From Trichostrongylus colubriformis (taxonomy: Eukaryota > Nematoda > Chromadorea > Rhabditida > Trichostrongylidae), in contig OZ022256.1 of assembly GCA_963978905.1 (NCBI GenBank), positions 57,190,646 through 57,254,645 on the forward strand: a stretch of DNA of 64,000 nucleotides, given 5' to 3'. A program made the position numbers and the translations under genes. Positions within the stretch are counted from its first letter, which is position 1. Each line of letters begins with the position of its first letter. This document shows positions 24,826 through 33,962 of this stretch, piece by piece. The notes under the pieces were generated by a model. It saw nothing but the letters and a program-made list of their open reading frames with translations, did no database searches and had not been told where the DNA came from.

Positions 24826-25710
24826 CGTCGTCGTCGTTGTCGTTGTTGTCGTCGTCGTCGTCGTCGTTCTTAATCTACCTGAAGTTTAGGGCGCTACTGG
24901 AATTGGGGGTGGACAGTCCGCTGTGCTCTGCATATCTAACGCTATGGTATAGCACAGGGGAGTATGGCCCCAACCGAATCAAATTCGAATGTTGCAAAGA
25001 AACGATTTTGATAAAAGGGACTCATACTTTTCTCTATCCTGTGTAAGCCCAAGCGTGGGGAAGGGAGATTTCTTTCCCGGCAATGAAGCGGATTTCTCGT
25101 AACATACTCATTAAGAATAATTTATTCGTTTTAGTTGATTAAGGCCGCTCAATTTCGCGATTTTGCGGTTCAGCGGCATCGCGCTTCCGCATGCGATACC
25201 GTGACCTTGAGAGTCTGTAATGCCGCGGAACTGCGGAACCGCAGAATCTTAAAATCGTAAATTCGCGAAGTGTGACAGTGGCCTTGACTATAATTGAGCA
25301 ACCGAGACCTGCGAGAACAGAATGGGCGTGGCTTATGCTTTTGTCGAGATACTTTAGTGACTTTTCGTGACCATACCGTTTCCTTTTCCAGAAAAAAACC
25401 ACTGAGGTGTGTCTGAATGCTGATGATCTGTCGCGACTAGAAAAAGGTCAAGTAGTGGTGCTTCATCTACCGCCTCCGTTAAAAACTCGTTTTCTGTTCA
25501 ATCAAATGCCGTCGATATCAGTTTCAAAGTGTCCCTCATGTAACAAAGTATGTAAACTTGGTTTTTTTATCAAGGAAATAGAAGAAAATTTCTTTTGAGG
25601 TATTCCACAGTGACGATTTCGAAATGGCCGTGTTGCAAGAGGGTCATTGCCCGTTTTGTCGAAGTGTACAGGAACGATCAGATAATGCTTATCTTATTGA
25701 TGAGCCTTGA
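11484..25710 (+). CDS. daf-10: IFT122 / DAF-10 intraflagellar transport protein (28 exons, 5' incomplete)
   Basis: This is the ortholog of IFT122, an IFT-A subunit that moves cargo along cilia; in C. elegans it is DAF-10, needed in sensory cilia. Twenty-eight exons give about 1160 codons, close to the family length of about 1200. They are collinear with the human protein as I recall it: [12 protein letters not shown] at the start, then [49 protein letters not shown], and CPSC/CPFC motifs at the end. The stop TGA is at 25708-25710. Exon 1 here starts at 11484 with the third base of a codon, so at least one upstream coding exon with the start methionine is missing. Two oddities are a phase mismatch between 13156 and 13718, and the 16115 exon, which is preceded by TTTTCAT instead of an AG acceptor. 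Several introns hold mobile elements. Confidence 0.93.
11666..11830. repeat. CATACTTTGCGC MITE, short form (daf-10 intron)
   Basis: Ends are GGCCGCGCTTATACTCTGCG and the inverted GCAAAGTATGAACACGGC. The centre carries GCAGCGAGGCAGAGTGGCAC and GGGCAACGAGA, shared with the 39612, 43537 and 47571 copies. It lies in the first daf-10 intron seen. Confidence 0.7.
12184..12356. repeat. Foldback repeat in a daf-10 intron
   Basis: Left arm GTTACAGTCCATTTCGCAG and ATGGGCGTGGCCTG pair with CAGGCCACGCCCAAT and CTGCGAAATGGACTGTAAC. The loop of about 75 bp is rich in CTCTCACTC repeats. Confidence 0.75.
13383..13560. repeat. Core of the same foldback family (daf-10 intron)
   Basis: The GC-rich centre only: GGGGCGGGGCCTCCGAGTGG at the left, and CACTCGGAGGCCCGCCC at the right as an inverted copy. 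The CCTCCGCGGTTGGAGAGAGA and CACCGCGGCTGG blocks match the 3991 and 22057 copies. Confidence 0.6.
14364..14624. repeat. TIR repeat with TGAGGCTACTTACGAC ends (daf-10 intron)
   Basis: A 261-bp element with a perfect 16-bp terminal inverted repeat. The interior (GAATCGATTGCCCTTGGGAG, GCTTCCACCCATGCCACACT, GCGGGCGGCCACGCA) is shared with 32168-32404. It follows the daf-10 exon ending at 14217, and the apparent open frame running to 14359 stops at its edge. Confidence 0.72.
16424..16563. repeat. CAGACTTTGCGAT MITE (daf-10 intron)
   Basis: A 140-bp inverted repeat with GGCCACCGTCAGACTTTGCG at the left and CGCAAAGTCTGACGGCGGCC at the right. It lies in the intron between exons 16283-16339 and 16659-16747. 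Related copies are at 25143-25284 and 31974-32120. Confidence 0.7.
17487..17701. mobile_element. MITE with TTGGTGCATA ends, copy 2 (daf-10 intron)
   Basis: Diverged copy of the 30829-31046 element. It begins 25 bp after the daf-10 exon ending at 17462 and occupies about half of that intron. The open frame that seems to extend exon 17350-17462 past 17462 runs into this element and is not coding. Confidence 0.7.
22057..22481. repeat. Foldback element, GAAACTTTGCAT family (daf-10 intron)
   Basis: Second full copy of the element at 3991-4421, with AAAGGAATCGTCCTTGGATAA at the left in related form and TCCGTGGGAATCCTTT at the right. It lies just upstream of the 22634-23367 transposon in the same intron. 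Confidence 0.72.
22634..23367. mobile_element. 734-bp TIR element with TA duplications, in a daf-10 intron
   Basis: The ends are inverted repeats of about 28 bp, beginning CAGGGGGTGCCAAAAAAA and ending with its complement. Both sides are flanked by TA. This is the Tc1/mariner insertion signature. The interior has open frames on the minus strand but no transposase motif I can recognise, so it is probably non-autonomous. It sits in the 1.9-kb intron between exons ending at 21891 and starting at 23793. Confidence 0.8.
24795..24868 (+). repeat. TTG/TCG microsatellite (daf-10 intron)
   Basis: Nine TTG-type triplets pass into TCG and TTG triplets over 74 bp, starting 27 bp after the donor at 24767. 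Read in frame it gives a leucine/serine run, but it is intronic. Confidence 0.85.
25143..25284. repeat. CAGACTTTGCGAT MITE (daf-10 last large intron)
   Basis: Ends GGCCGCTCAATTTCGCGATT and inverted AATTCGCGAAGTGTGACAGT. The centre (CGCATGCGATACCGTGACCT) matches the 16424 copy. Confidence 0.65.
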
Positions 25711-25842
25711 ACTACATACAGGACATATATAAAACCACACATATGTTGTTTATTTCCTTGTACGGTAATATTTGAATGACGAGTAAAAATGATTATATGT
25801 TCATTTGAACGACGACTTGCCTTCATTTCAGCTGAAGTTGTA

Positions 25843-25848
25843 AATAAA
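25843..25848 (+). promoter_or_regulatory. Poly(A) signal for daf-10
   Basis: AATAAA 133 nt after the daf-10 stop codon, in AT-rich sequence and before the foldback repeat at 25914. Position and sequence fit a nematode 3' UTR. Confidence 0.6.
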
Positions 25849-25913
25849 CAAAATGAACATCAACACAAAACCAACTATTAATATTGTGCTGTTCCGAAGT
25901 CTCATGATTAACT

Positions 25914-26350
25914 GGATATTCAACAACAATTGAGACTCCAAAACGCGATATTTCGGCGTTTAACGCCTTCTTCAGGCCTGAAACTGTGCAAAATAGCTGG
26001 TATACTGTGATATGCGTTGTATACCACTAGCTTACGCCCCAGTCTCAAAACTCTCCTACCAAGGACGTATGGTGCAGAAGATGATGAACACACCCGGTCG
26101 CACATCATTTTCTGCACCATACGTCCTTGGCAGGGTGAGTCACGCCAAAAAAGTTTCTGAGACTGGGCCATAAGCTAGTGGTATACAATGTATATCATAT
26201 ATCAGCTAACTTGCACAGTTTCAGGCTTGAAGAAGGCGCTAAACGCCGAAATATTGCAAAAAATATTTTCAAGATTTTCGAGACTTTTGAGGGGTCTTTC
26301 GAGTCTTTTGAATAATTATTTTGGAGTTTCAATTGTTGTTGAATATTCAG
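25914..26350. repeat. 430-bp foldback downstream of daf-10
   Basis: The two arms pair from the ends (ATTCAACAACAATTGAGACT and its complement at 26325-26350) to the centre (ACCAAGGACGTATGGTGCAG and CTGCACCATACGTCCTTGG). The arms include GGCGTTTAACGCCTTCTTCA and its inverted form. The long open frame inside it is a product of the repeat. Confidence 0.75.
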
Positions 26351-26822
26351 ACAACACCAACTTTCTAGTTCAACACGGTACACATTTATGTAGATAGCAG
26401 AATTCGTTGTTTATTCAAGTATCAAGTCTTCTAGTGTGCCGTGGTAGTAGTTTGTTTGGAGCAACATGGAAATTGTGCCTCATAGACGATGCCCACTCTT
26501 TTCAAACCTACCTGTCGCTTTTATTTGATGAGCATCTCGAGAGGATTTTCACGCACCACCGCAAAAATTCCAGCTCAAGGTGCCAAACTACAGTTACACA
26601 TATTCAAAAAATCATCGGGTCTCATAATGCCTCATGTGGTTGAATTGATTCATCCTTAGTTTTTTTTTTGTAATTTGAAAAAAGATTCTTTACGTCTTGT
26701 ATCACTGATATGCTTCAGCTCCACAGGCTCTGAAGGAGGCGATTTGCCGAAACGTTAGCCGAATAATAAATAGCATAACGGTTTCAGAGGCTCAGCACGA
26801 GCGTATTACTAATACGTTTCGA

Positions 26823-27225
26823 TTAGGCGATGAGGCCATAAGGCGACCAAATATTTCTGGCGATTAGCGATCAAGCAATAGCAATAGCAGCAATCGATAG
26901 GTATCTCAGGCCGCGGTCATACTTTGCGCACACGTCATTTGGCGCCGGTGTCGGCGCTAAATAACGCCCGTGTCGAAGTCGAATCTTGGCATGGTGCCAT
27001 ACTATGCTTTATCGGATTTGAATTCCTGGGCTCTCGCCATCATCACCACACTGTAGCTGAGTCAAGCGTTTTGCAAAGGGAGCGCGTTATCGGATTGACG
27101 CCGAGGCGTGCGTCAATTTGACGCCGACACCGGCGATCGGTGCGCGAAGTATGACCGCGGCCTTTTCCTCTCCACTCTATTGCCTAATCGCTTAATCGCC
27201 GTGATTTCTGGTCACCTAATCGATA
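26823..27225. repeat. CATACTTTGCGC MITE nested in a second foldback
   Basis: The inner MITE, 26909-27162, has ends GGCCGCGGTCATACTTTGCG and GCGAAGTATGACCGCGGCC. It is flanked by a second inverted pair: GATTAGGCGATGAGGCCATA...GCGATTAGCG at the left and CTAATCGCTTAATCGCC...GTCACCTAATCG at the right. This suggests insertion of one foldback into another. Confidence 0.6.
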
Positions 27226-27900
27226 CTCATCTTATTTTTTTGATTGATCATTTGATAGCCCATATTGCTAACTCTGAACGGTGACTCGGAGTGGTCCACC
27301 AAGACTCCATGATTTTAATTCCTCTTGAAATCACTCTACTAGTTTAGGTACATCAGCAAAAATCCGAAAAGGATTGAGAATTTTCTTTTATTCCAAAGCA
27401 GAAACCGTAAAATTTGCAAAAGTGCAGCTCGTTTGAATTCCCGCCACATTTTCGGTCACAACATCTGTCGTCAGCAGCCACAGCGCAGCTCAACTCTTCG
27501 CGCCCGATGTCGATCTGCTTTTCACTCTACGTCCCTGACCACGTGAATGTTGCCTCCTTGATCCTCAACCCTCTCAGCGTCCAAACCTACTCGTACATGT
27601 TACCCCGTCGTTCGCCATAATGAAAGAACTCGGTCTCAATTGGATTCTTGTGTATTCCCGTGAAACTTTGCATACTGCCCTTAGTAAACAATATAACATA
27701 AACATGTGGGTAAAAGGAGAACTTGTAATTCTGTAGATGATTCATTCTAGTGTTCGATGTGAAGTGATCCCTGTGTATTACTCAATGTAAACAAAAAAGC
27801 AAAACATTTATGAATCGCAACTCAACTTTCGAGAAGACCCATACAATGCGATCCTAGTACAGTATAGAGTGGTGTGTTCATTAACAGCGGATTTATCACG

Positions 27901-28688
27901 TCATTCTTTTGCCCAACACTTCATACAGCGGCATTTGTGGCTCTTGGTACAGTAGCCTTTGCATGACTGAACAGATTTTATTGTGAGCGTAACTACAAAT
28001 AACAAGTGCATTGAAAAAAAACTTGAAACAAACATAGTTCCTAGTTATTTTCGCCAAGTTCAGCCTTACAACAACAGTAATTGAGAGGAGAAGAAGTTAT
28101 GGGAATAAAGGGCTGTGTCACTCTTCTTCCTAAGCCACCAAGACATGGAATTCTGCCCAAGCATTGATGAAGAAGCTGAGAGCAGAGGTATAAAGTTTTA
28201 TGGCAGGGGATTAGGCATTGTTCAGAGTTCGCGACCCAGGGGGACACGTGATTTAGGCGTATCATTCAAATAATCGAAGCGTACTTCTTTTTTTTTCTGT
28301 ACGAATCGCGTCGTCGCCGGAATCGCGCCATCGCATGACTCGCTTGATCGATATGTATCTCTTTCACTCCTCCTGATTCACGCGGATCGCGCGAAGTGCC
28401 CCACCCTCCCCTCTCACCTCAATTGACCCAGAAATCGCATTTCGGTCTGTAAGAAGACTCTTCGAAGATCCCCGACAGGCGCCCCTTTTTGGACTGATGA
28501 CGGCGTTAATGCTCCCAAAAAAAGTGCTCGACAGGCTTGGCCCTGAACTGAGCAGCTTCACTCACCGTGAAGATGCGACAGTAGACATTGCACCCAGATT
28601 TTCCAAAGGAAGTACATAGAAATGAAGCTTGTGCATCACATAGGCAGCTAATTAATATGATAGTGAAGAGGATTGTTTTCCATAGCAT
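27901..28688 (-). CDS. Small secreted eight-cysteine peptide, ABF/CS-alpha-beta defensin-like (2 exons)
   Basis: The two coding exons are 28566-28688 and 27901-27966, joined in phase 0 across a 599-bp GT-AG intron. The product is 62 aa. The start is well supported: a TTCAG acceptor ends one base before the ATG, as in trans-spliced nematode genes. Residues 1-21 form a signal peptide (TILFTIILISCLCDAQA, likely cleaved before SF). The mature 41 aa contain cysteines at precursor positions 25, 33, 37, 43, 47, 53, 55 and 58. This gives C-x7-C-x3-C-x5-C-x3-C-x5-C-x-C-x2-C. The CxxxC, CxC and final CxxC spacing matches nematode antibacterial factor (ABF) peptides, though the loops are shorter. Basic residues dominate the C-terminal half (KSHKCRCMKCWAK). 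An antimicrobial role is inferred; an ion-channel ligand of the same fold is possible. Confidence 0.78.
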
Positions 28689-28700
28689 TCTGAATTTGAA
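28686..28700 (-). promoter_or_regulatory. Splice acceptor one base before the ATG of the eight-cysteine peptide gene
   Basis: The minus strand reads ...AATTCAAATTCAG, then A, then ATG. This suggests spliced-leader trans-splicing and fixes the start codon. Confidence 0.5.
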
Positions 28701-30828
28701 TTAGATAAATCAGAAAGAAAGGTAACATTACCATTCTAAAACAAACCTCCTTGAATTTACGACCGAACTGAAACTTAAGGTCTACAAGAATAGGAGTATA
28801 CCGGAGGAAAGGAACAGCGTCAACAAGAATACCGTATCACATATCATAATCAACAACATCTTATAGTGGGGTGGTGTATTAGCGAGTCACTCCGATCCCG
28901 CTGACACAGGCTTGGGATCGGATCCTGGGTTGGGGCCCGGCTCAGTGATCGACGGTGATGACTCCAAACTCCAGTCTGGCAGGGTAGAAACCCAGGTTTG
29001 TCTTTGACTGGATCCTACAGGTCATTATGTAGGCCAAATCGCATTAAAATGCCACCACGAATCCGAATTGAACTAGGATGCGCTGCTTATAATACAAAAG
29101 GGATTATCGTTAGTGAAACTATTCCACATACCTCAACGGTTAATCATTTTCTTCCTTTAAAAAAGGAAGGCTACCCGCTGCCACCGACCGCTACTTCCAT
29201 CTTTTGTACAGCCGGTACAGTCACCGAGCAACTTAAACTTCGGCTGTCAATAGTTCCGTCTCGTCTCTTTCGTATATAAGCCTAAACTACGAAAGAAAAA
29301 AAATTAATAGCGGCATAATAGTCAGATGTAGTTAATTAATTTAATAGCATTCAATAGCAATAGCAAATTAGCAAAATGGTGCTTGCAAATAAAATGTTAT
29401 AATTGACTGCTTATTTTTCTATTCTCATCCGCTCTTCTCCTACCTGAACGTGGATCAAATGTGGCTGCTCCAATTTGAAATTTTCCGTTTTTCTCACATT
29501 GCTCTTGAACTGGACCACGTACAATATCCTTTTAAAAATGAGCGAAGCGGCGTTACAATACGCAATTCTTTCTGACGTTGTGGCACTGTAGTGACCTGAC
29601 ACTCAATAATAAGCATGATAAGCGCGGCAGCTGGAATTGCACCATACGATGACCGTGGTGGTGGCTTACCCTTCAACGGTCTACTGATGGTTTATCAATC
29701 ATTTGATTTGATCGTAGACTACGCACTGGTCACCCGTCATCGTTCTTTTCAGCTGTAATTGATTTTCTCACTGTGTATGGCTGTTTTTCGTCCAATAATT
29801 CTTATTGAACCCATGTTTTTGACAATAAAGATTTGAGATTACACCTTTCTCCTACAATTACTGTTATACATCGAGCACTGTTATATAAGGTGTTTCATTG
29901 ATTGTTATAATTGATTGCACTGTTACACAATTGATTCGCCTCAATTTCACATGAACTTCTATATCTTTGTAAATAGTGTGTATATCAGAATCACAAATCG
30001 TTCTGGGTGCCATTGGAATGAGGGGGTGGGGCATCTTATGACTCTGCACACTGAGGTTTAAATGTGTATTTTCTTGAGCCCCAGTAGTAGAAGGGAGACA
30101 CTACTCTCCCCTTCTAGGCTCAGTTAAAAATAATGTCCATAATGGGATGCCCCTCTAGTTATGCTTATTTGTTGAGCTCAGAAAATTAAAATCGTGATTT
30201 GAATGTGATCACTTCGGCTTAAGACTACTCCTTATCCGTGCTCTTCTTGATTTACAGCGATTATTGAGCGATGATAAATGGATTTTACCATGTCACTGCG
30301 TAGATCAACACCTTCTACTGGATTTTTAGATTATTTCTTGGCTACCGATATCATAAAACATGAGGCTTATCTGCATGATCACAGCGAGTTCTTCAATACT
30401 GTAAAAATTGAGAGACATTTCTATTGAAGGTATTTTGCTCGTGACAGCAACAATTGCAAACATTATTTTTTTCCCATCTTCTTTTTTCCAATTTTTTTTC
30501 TCATTATTTCATTCACCACACTTTGCAAAAACTAGTAGAGTGACTTGTTTGCGGAGCGATGAGTTAGAGGTTTTCTTTATTCAATCAGCTCGTATCATCT
30601 CCGTGGCCACTGCAGCCGTTGGATCAAGCTTGAACTGTTCAACATTTGTAAAGGCTACATACACTACCGTTTCTAATTCACTTTTTTCATCATGCTCGAT
30701 GATTTAATTTTTGATTTTTGTTAGGTGCTGATTTTCGCAGCAGCCCGCAATAAGAGTTGTTACACGTTTACATTTTTGTGACACGCTGTCCATTACGATG
30801 AACGCTCCTACGCCACCCTCGTCTTCCT
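28689..30828. other. Intergenic; repeats only
   Basis: Upstream of the eight-cysteine peptide gene. Apart from the SINE-like sequence at 28864-29110 I see no exon. Small frames at 28998-29279 and 29411-29676 lack recognisable motifs. Confidence 0.4.
28864..29110 (+). repeat. Diverged SINE-like repeat
   Basis: Shares the 3' part (GTAGGCCAAATCGCATT, CCACCACGAATCCGAATTG, ACTAGGATGCGCTGC) with the 55737-56010 family. Its 5' part differs. Confidence 0.45.
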
Positions 30829-31046
30829 ATTGGGTTGGTGCATACATAGTGCGGCTTTTTTCAACAATTTTATTTAGCAAAAACAATGATAAAACTTGAC
30901 AAAAACGGGCTCAAATGATTATTTGGGAGCGTTTTCACCATCGCAATAAAGAACTGCTTCCCGTTTGGTAGACATCAAATGTCAATTTTCACTACAAAAA
31001 AAAAAATGCAGCATTAAAAAGTCGCATCAACTATGCACCAACCTTA
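30829..31046. mobile_element. MITE with GGTTGGTGCATA ends, copy 1
   Basis: An element of about 218 bp whose two ends are inverted copies of GGTTGGTGCATA...GCGGCTTTT. The interior shares TTCACCATCGCAATAAAG and an A-rich run before ATGCAGCATT with the copy at 17487-17701. It has no coding capacity. The TIR style suggests a mariner-derived MITE. Confidence 0.75.
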
Positions 31047-31973
31047 TGAATATCTCATTTTTCCGAAGATTGAGCCATTTTCTTCGATGTTGTTCTCGTC
31101 ATCAATTCTCAGGTTCTTATGGCACTCATTGCTTCATTGTCTCTGTTCTGGTTTCCAGAATGATCTGCTTTGCTGTACCACCAGCAACAATTTCCTCACT
31201 AGAATTTTTCTTTTCACCTCATAGTATAACACTCCGATACTTGCCACGGCTTTCTAAATTTCTCGCCTTTTTTCGAAAAGATTTTGTTGACGAAGGGTGC
31301 TGCAGTTGACCCATAAATGAGATTGTATAGTTGCAATGTGTTTTATTGCTATGAATTCGTATGGTGACCTGAAGCAAAAAGATATTTATTTCACATTTCC
31401 TCACACGAATTCACCGTGAACTACCCTTCGCTTCTCATCTACTTATCGAAAGTTTAGATTGTAGTGCTCATCCTGACCTGTGCAGCAGCAGCACGTATGA
31501 CTCTCCCCTCCTATCCAGTCAAACACGAACCACTCCCCCCCCCCCCCCGTCGAGGAATTCTCGATTCCCATCCAAGGCTCCTCTTTACCGTAGTAGACTA
31601 CATTAGGGAACGTGCATGCCTGATAACGAACGTGGTCTGTAATCAGTTGGTGCTGGCTTGGGCCTTGGTACTGTTTTGAAAACAAGCTTAGAAAGGTGGT
31701 TGCTGTACTGCAGGTGTGCGGCTATGTGTGGTCCCTCCGCTTCTCTGTTGCTTTTTCTTTTAATTATGAAGAAAAAAGTGGTTACCAGCCTTCCGCAGCA
31801 ATCTTTGAGTGTTTCCTCAGTTAATTTCCAGACAAAAAAAGTAATAGTTTTATTTTTATGGTTTCCAGTCAACACTTTCAGATACATTATATTCCATTAT
31901 AGTCAGACTCTCATATCTGAGTAACCGCCGTACACTGATCGTTAATTCTGCGGTGTCAGTTACGTCTTCACAA

Positions 31974-32120
31974 GGCCGCCTCCAGATTTCGCGATTTTGC
32001 GATTTTGCGGTGACGCGGCTCCGCACGCGAAGTTACGGCATTGCACAATTTCAAAGTCGTGGTATCGCGTGCGAACTCACACATGGAAAAATCGCAGAAT
32101 CGCAATATCTGACGGCGGCT
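31974..32120. repeat. CAGACTTTGCGAT MITE
   Basis: Ends GGCCGCCTCCAGATTTCGCG and inverted CGCAATATCTGACGGCGGC. It lies just upstream of another inverted repeat at 32168-32404. Confidence 0.65.
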
Positions 32121-32167
32121 TCAGTCTTTTTTGCATGTTTGAGGGGTACTACCGACTGCGATGGGGG

Positions 32168-32404
32168 AGTGTGTGCAGATATGACAGCGAATCGCTTCGC
32201 AGCGTTTCACTCGCAGCGCCACCAGTACGACTTGTGGATCGATTGCTCTTGGGAGCCTGGCAGAGCGTGGCTGCTTCACATCTGCGCTTCCACCCATGCT
32301 ACACTGCCTCGCTTGGCGGCTGCCATGCCCTGCCACTGGCACTCGCACCCGCCGCGCCGCTCACCGCGGGCGGCCACGCATTTTGCTGTCATATTTGCAC
32401 ACAC
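32168..32404. repeat. TIR repeat with GTGTGTGCAGATATGACAGC ends
   Basis: Ends are GTGTGTGCAGATATGACAGC and the inverted GCTGTCATATTTGCACACAC. The interior is closely related to the 14364-14624 element, but the outer ends differ. The long open frames here are repeat sequence, not genes. Confidence 0.7.
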
Positions 32405-32876
32405 CCGCGATTGGGCAGCATCTGCACCGTTTTCGCAGTACCTTTCATGAATAAGCGCGAATTTCAACAATCTGTTCGTGCCCTTCACTTGCTTGAATCT
32501 AATGTTGATATCGCCTGTCCCTATCTCCGTGCTGTGGTTAGTTTCTGTCAATAACGACCTCGACTACAGTGTGGTCAGCAGTCGTATCTCCCGTCCACTT
32601 CCGCCTTTACTATGTATAAATTTATGCTATAAGATGGTTTGCCAAGGTTAAACCTACTTAAATGTTGCGATCTCATTGGCAATGCACGCTCCTTTTTTAG
32701 CTTTCTCATAATTTTCTCTACTAAAGACTTGAAAAGTTTACCGAAGAAATGAAATAACTTTTGTACTCATAATTATTATAGTTAGTTGTTCCTAATTATT
32801 ATGGTCAGTGATTTATTTAATTTATATATAGCTTTTACATGCGATCCTCTTTGTAACGACATTCTGAAGCTAACTA

Positions 32877-33768
32877 TTAGGTTGTCCCAAAAAGTCTTGT
32901 CGTATTTTTTTCGACCATCACTTTTTTTTTTTTTTCGTCCAACAAATAACAACTAGGCAACAACTTAGTGACCATTGTTATCGGCAACTCTCTGCTACTT
33001 TATAGGAAAATCGTTGATTCCCTTCTCCCAGAACTCCGGGTTCTGAGAGTCGAAGAAGTTAGCGATTGCCTTCGCAAGCAAGTCATAATCAAGGAATTTT
33101 CTCTTGGCCAGGAAGGATTCGAGAGGATGGGTAAGGTGATGGCCAGAAAGGGCAATGTCTGGAGTGTATGGCGGGTGGGGCAGGATATCCCAGCTGAGCT
33201 CCTGTAGCTTGGCCTGGGCACTTTTCGCGAAAACGGAGGAAACTGGAGCGGGCGTCGTCATATAGGAGGGTGACCGCGGACTTTTCCGGCACTTTTCTCG
33301 AACATCGACGGCGAGCTGCTGGAGTTGGTGGGTGCATATGGTAGCGGTGACTGTCTCGCCTTGTACCAGCACCTCGCGGAAAAGCATTCCTTCGCGTCCC
33401 AGAACCAGCACAGTCCCAAGCGTGGTTTGTCTTTCATGTCAATCTCGCCGTTGCTGAAGCTGATGAACCAGCGGCGCATGGTCACGTAGCTCACACATCC
33501 CTTGCCCAATGCAGCGCTGATGGAGTGGCAAGCATCCGTCGTTTTGGTGCCGCAAGACCGCTCATGATAGAGGACACCGCGAGTTGGGTGGGTATCGACA
33601 ACGGGCATTGTAGCTCTCTCCACGGGATCTGGTGGGTCAATATGAATTTTCCTAAAAAGCTTAGGGAACGTTCTACCATATTCCTGAATCGCCTGGACCT
33701 GCCTCGAAGTGATCAAGAGTTACTGATTTTTTTTGGAAAAATACTACAAGACTTTTGGGACAACCTAA
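32877..33768 (-). mobile_element. Degenerate mariner-like transposon with intact TIRs
   Basis: The 892-bp element starts TTAGGTTGTCCCAAAAAGTC and ends with its near-exact reverse complement. Both ends are flanked by TA, the mariner target duplication. On the minus strand it encodes a broken transposase. The N-terminal DNA-binding part includes TMRRWFISFSNGEID and DKPRLG. The C-terminal part includes LPHPPYTPDIALSGHHL and FWEKGINDFP. The reading frame switches between about 33258 and 33411, and the usual D...PSDYHLF block is altered to DIALSGHHL, so the enzyme is dead. It lies between genes. Confidence 0.88.
32995..33716 (-). pseudogene. Frameshifted mariner transposase
   Basis: Two overlapping minus-strand frames (33258-33716 and 32995-33411) together cover the helix-turn-helix and catalytic regions of a mariner transposase, with at least one frameshift. 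The third catalytic aspartate motif is recognisable but mutated around PHPPYTPDIALSG. Confidence 0.8.
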
Positions 33769-33774
33769 TATATA

Positions 33775-33962
33775 GCGCGCACTATCGTGCGACTGCATGT
33801 GTAGTCCTGTGCACTCTCACTTGATCGTGCTATTTTCCCTCCGCTAAGCGGGTATGTTACCACCCACGGGCCTTGCGTTGCAGAGGGAGAATAGCACATT
33901 CAAGTGAGAGCGTGCACGACAACACATGCGATCGCACGATCGTGCAGATCGCAGTATCGCAA
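33775..33962. repeat. Foldback repeat next to the mariner element
   Basis: TCGTGCGACTGCATGTGT, TCTCACTTGA and GTGCTATTTTCCCTC at the left pair with GAGGGAGAATAGCAC, CAAGTGAGAG and ACACATGCGATCGCACGA at the right. It begins within 10 bp of the mariner's right end. Confidence 0.65.

Larger units (their letters stand above)
17882..25710 (+). other. daf-10: daf-10 TPR-like and zinc-binding half: exon map
   Basis: The exons are 17882-18035, 19497-19655, 20201-20367, 20431-20602, 20907-21009, 21113-21206, 21527-21659, 21800-21891, 23793-23981, 24511-24593, 24646-24767, 25392-25547 and 25600-25710. The first eight encode helical TPR-like repeats, for example [20 protein letters not shown] and [20 protein letters not shown]. 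Exon 24511 carries a CxxC-type cysteine cluster ([16 protein letters not shown]). The last two exons carry CPSCNK and HCPFCR, a second zinc-binding set. Phases are consistent at all junctions. The final acceptor is TTTTGAG. Confidence 0.88.

Noticed and set aside
24795..25046. Poly-leucine/serine frame
   Set aside because: Translation of the TTG/TCG microsatellite inside a daf-10 intron.
28041..28265. Cysteine-rich minus frame inside the intron of the eight-cysteine peptide gene
   Set aside because: The two flanking exons already join in phase with a full cysteine pattern. I saw no clear acceptor and donor for this frame, so an alternative exon is unsupported.
31953..32554. Two long overlapping plus frames (165 and 185 codons)
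   Set aside because: They run through two inverted-repeat elements (31974-32120 and 32168-32404), whose GC-rich sequence lacks stops.
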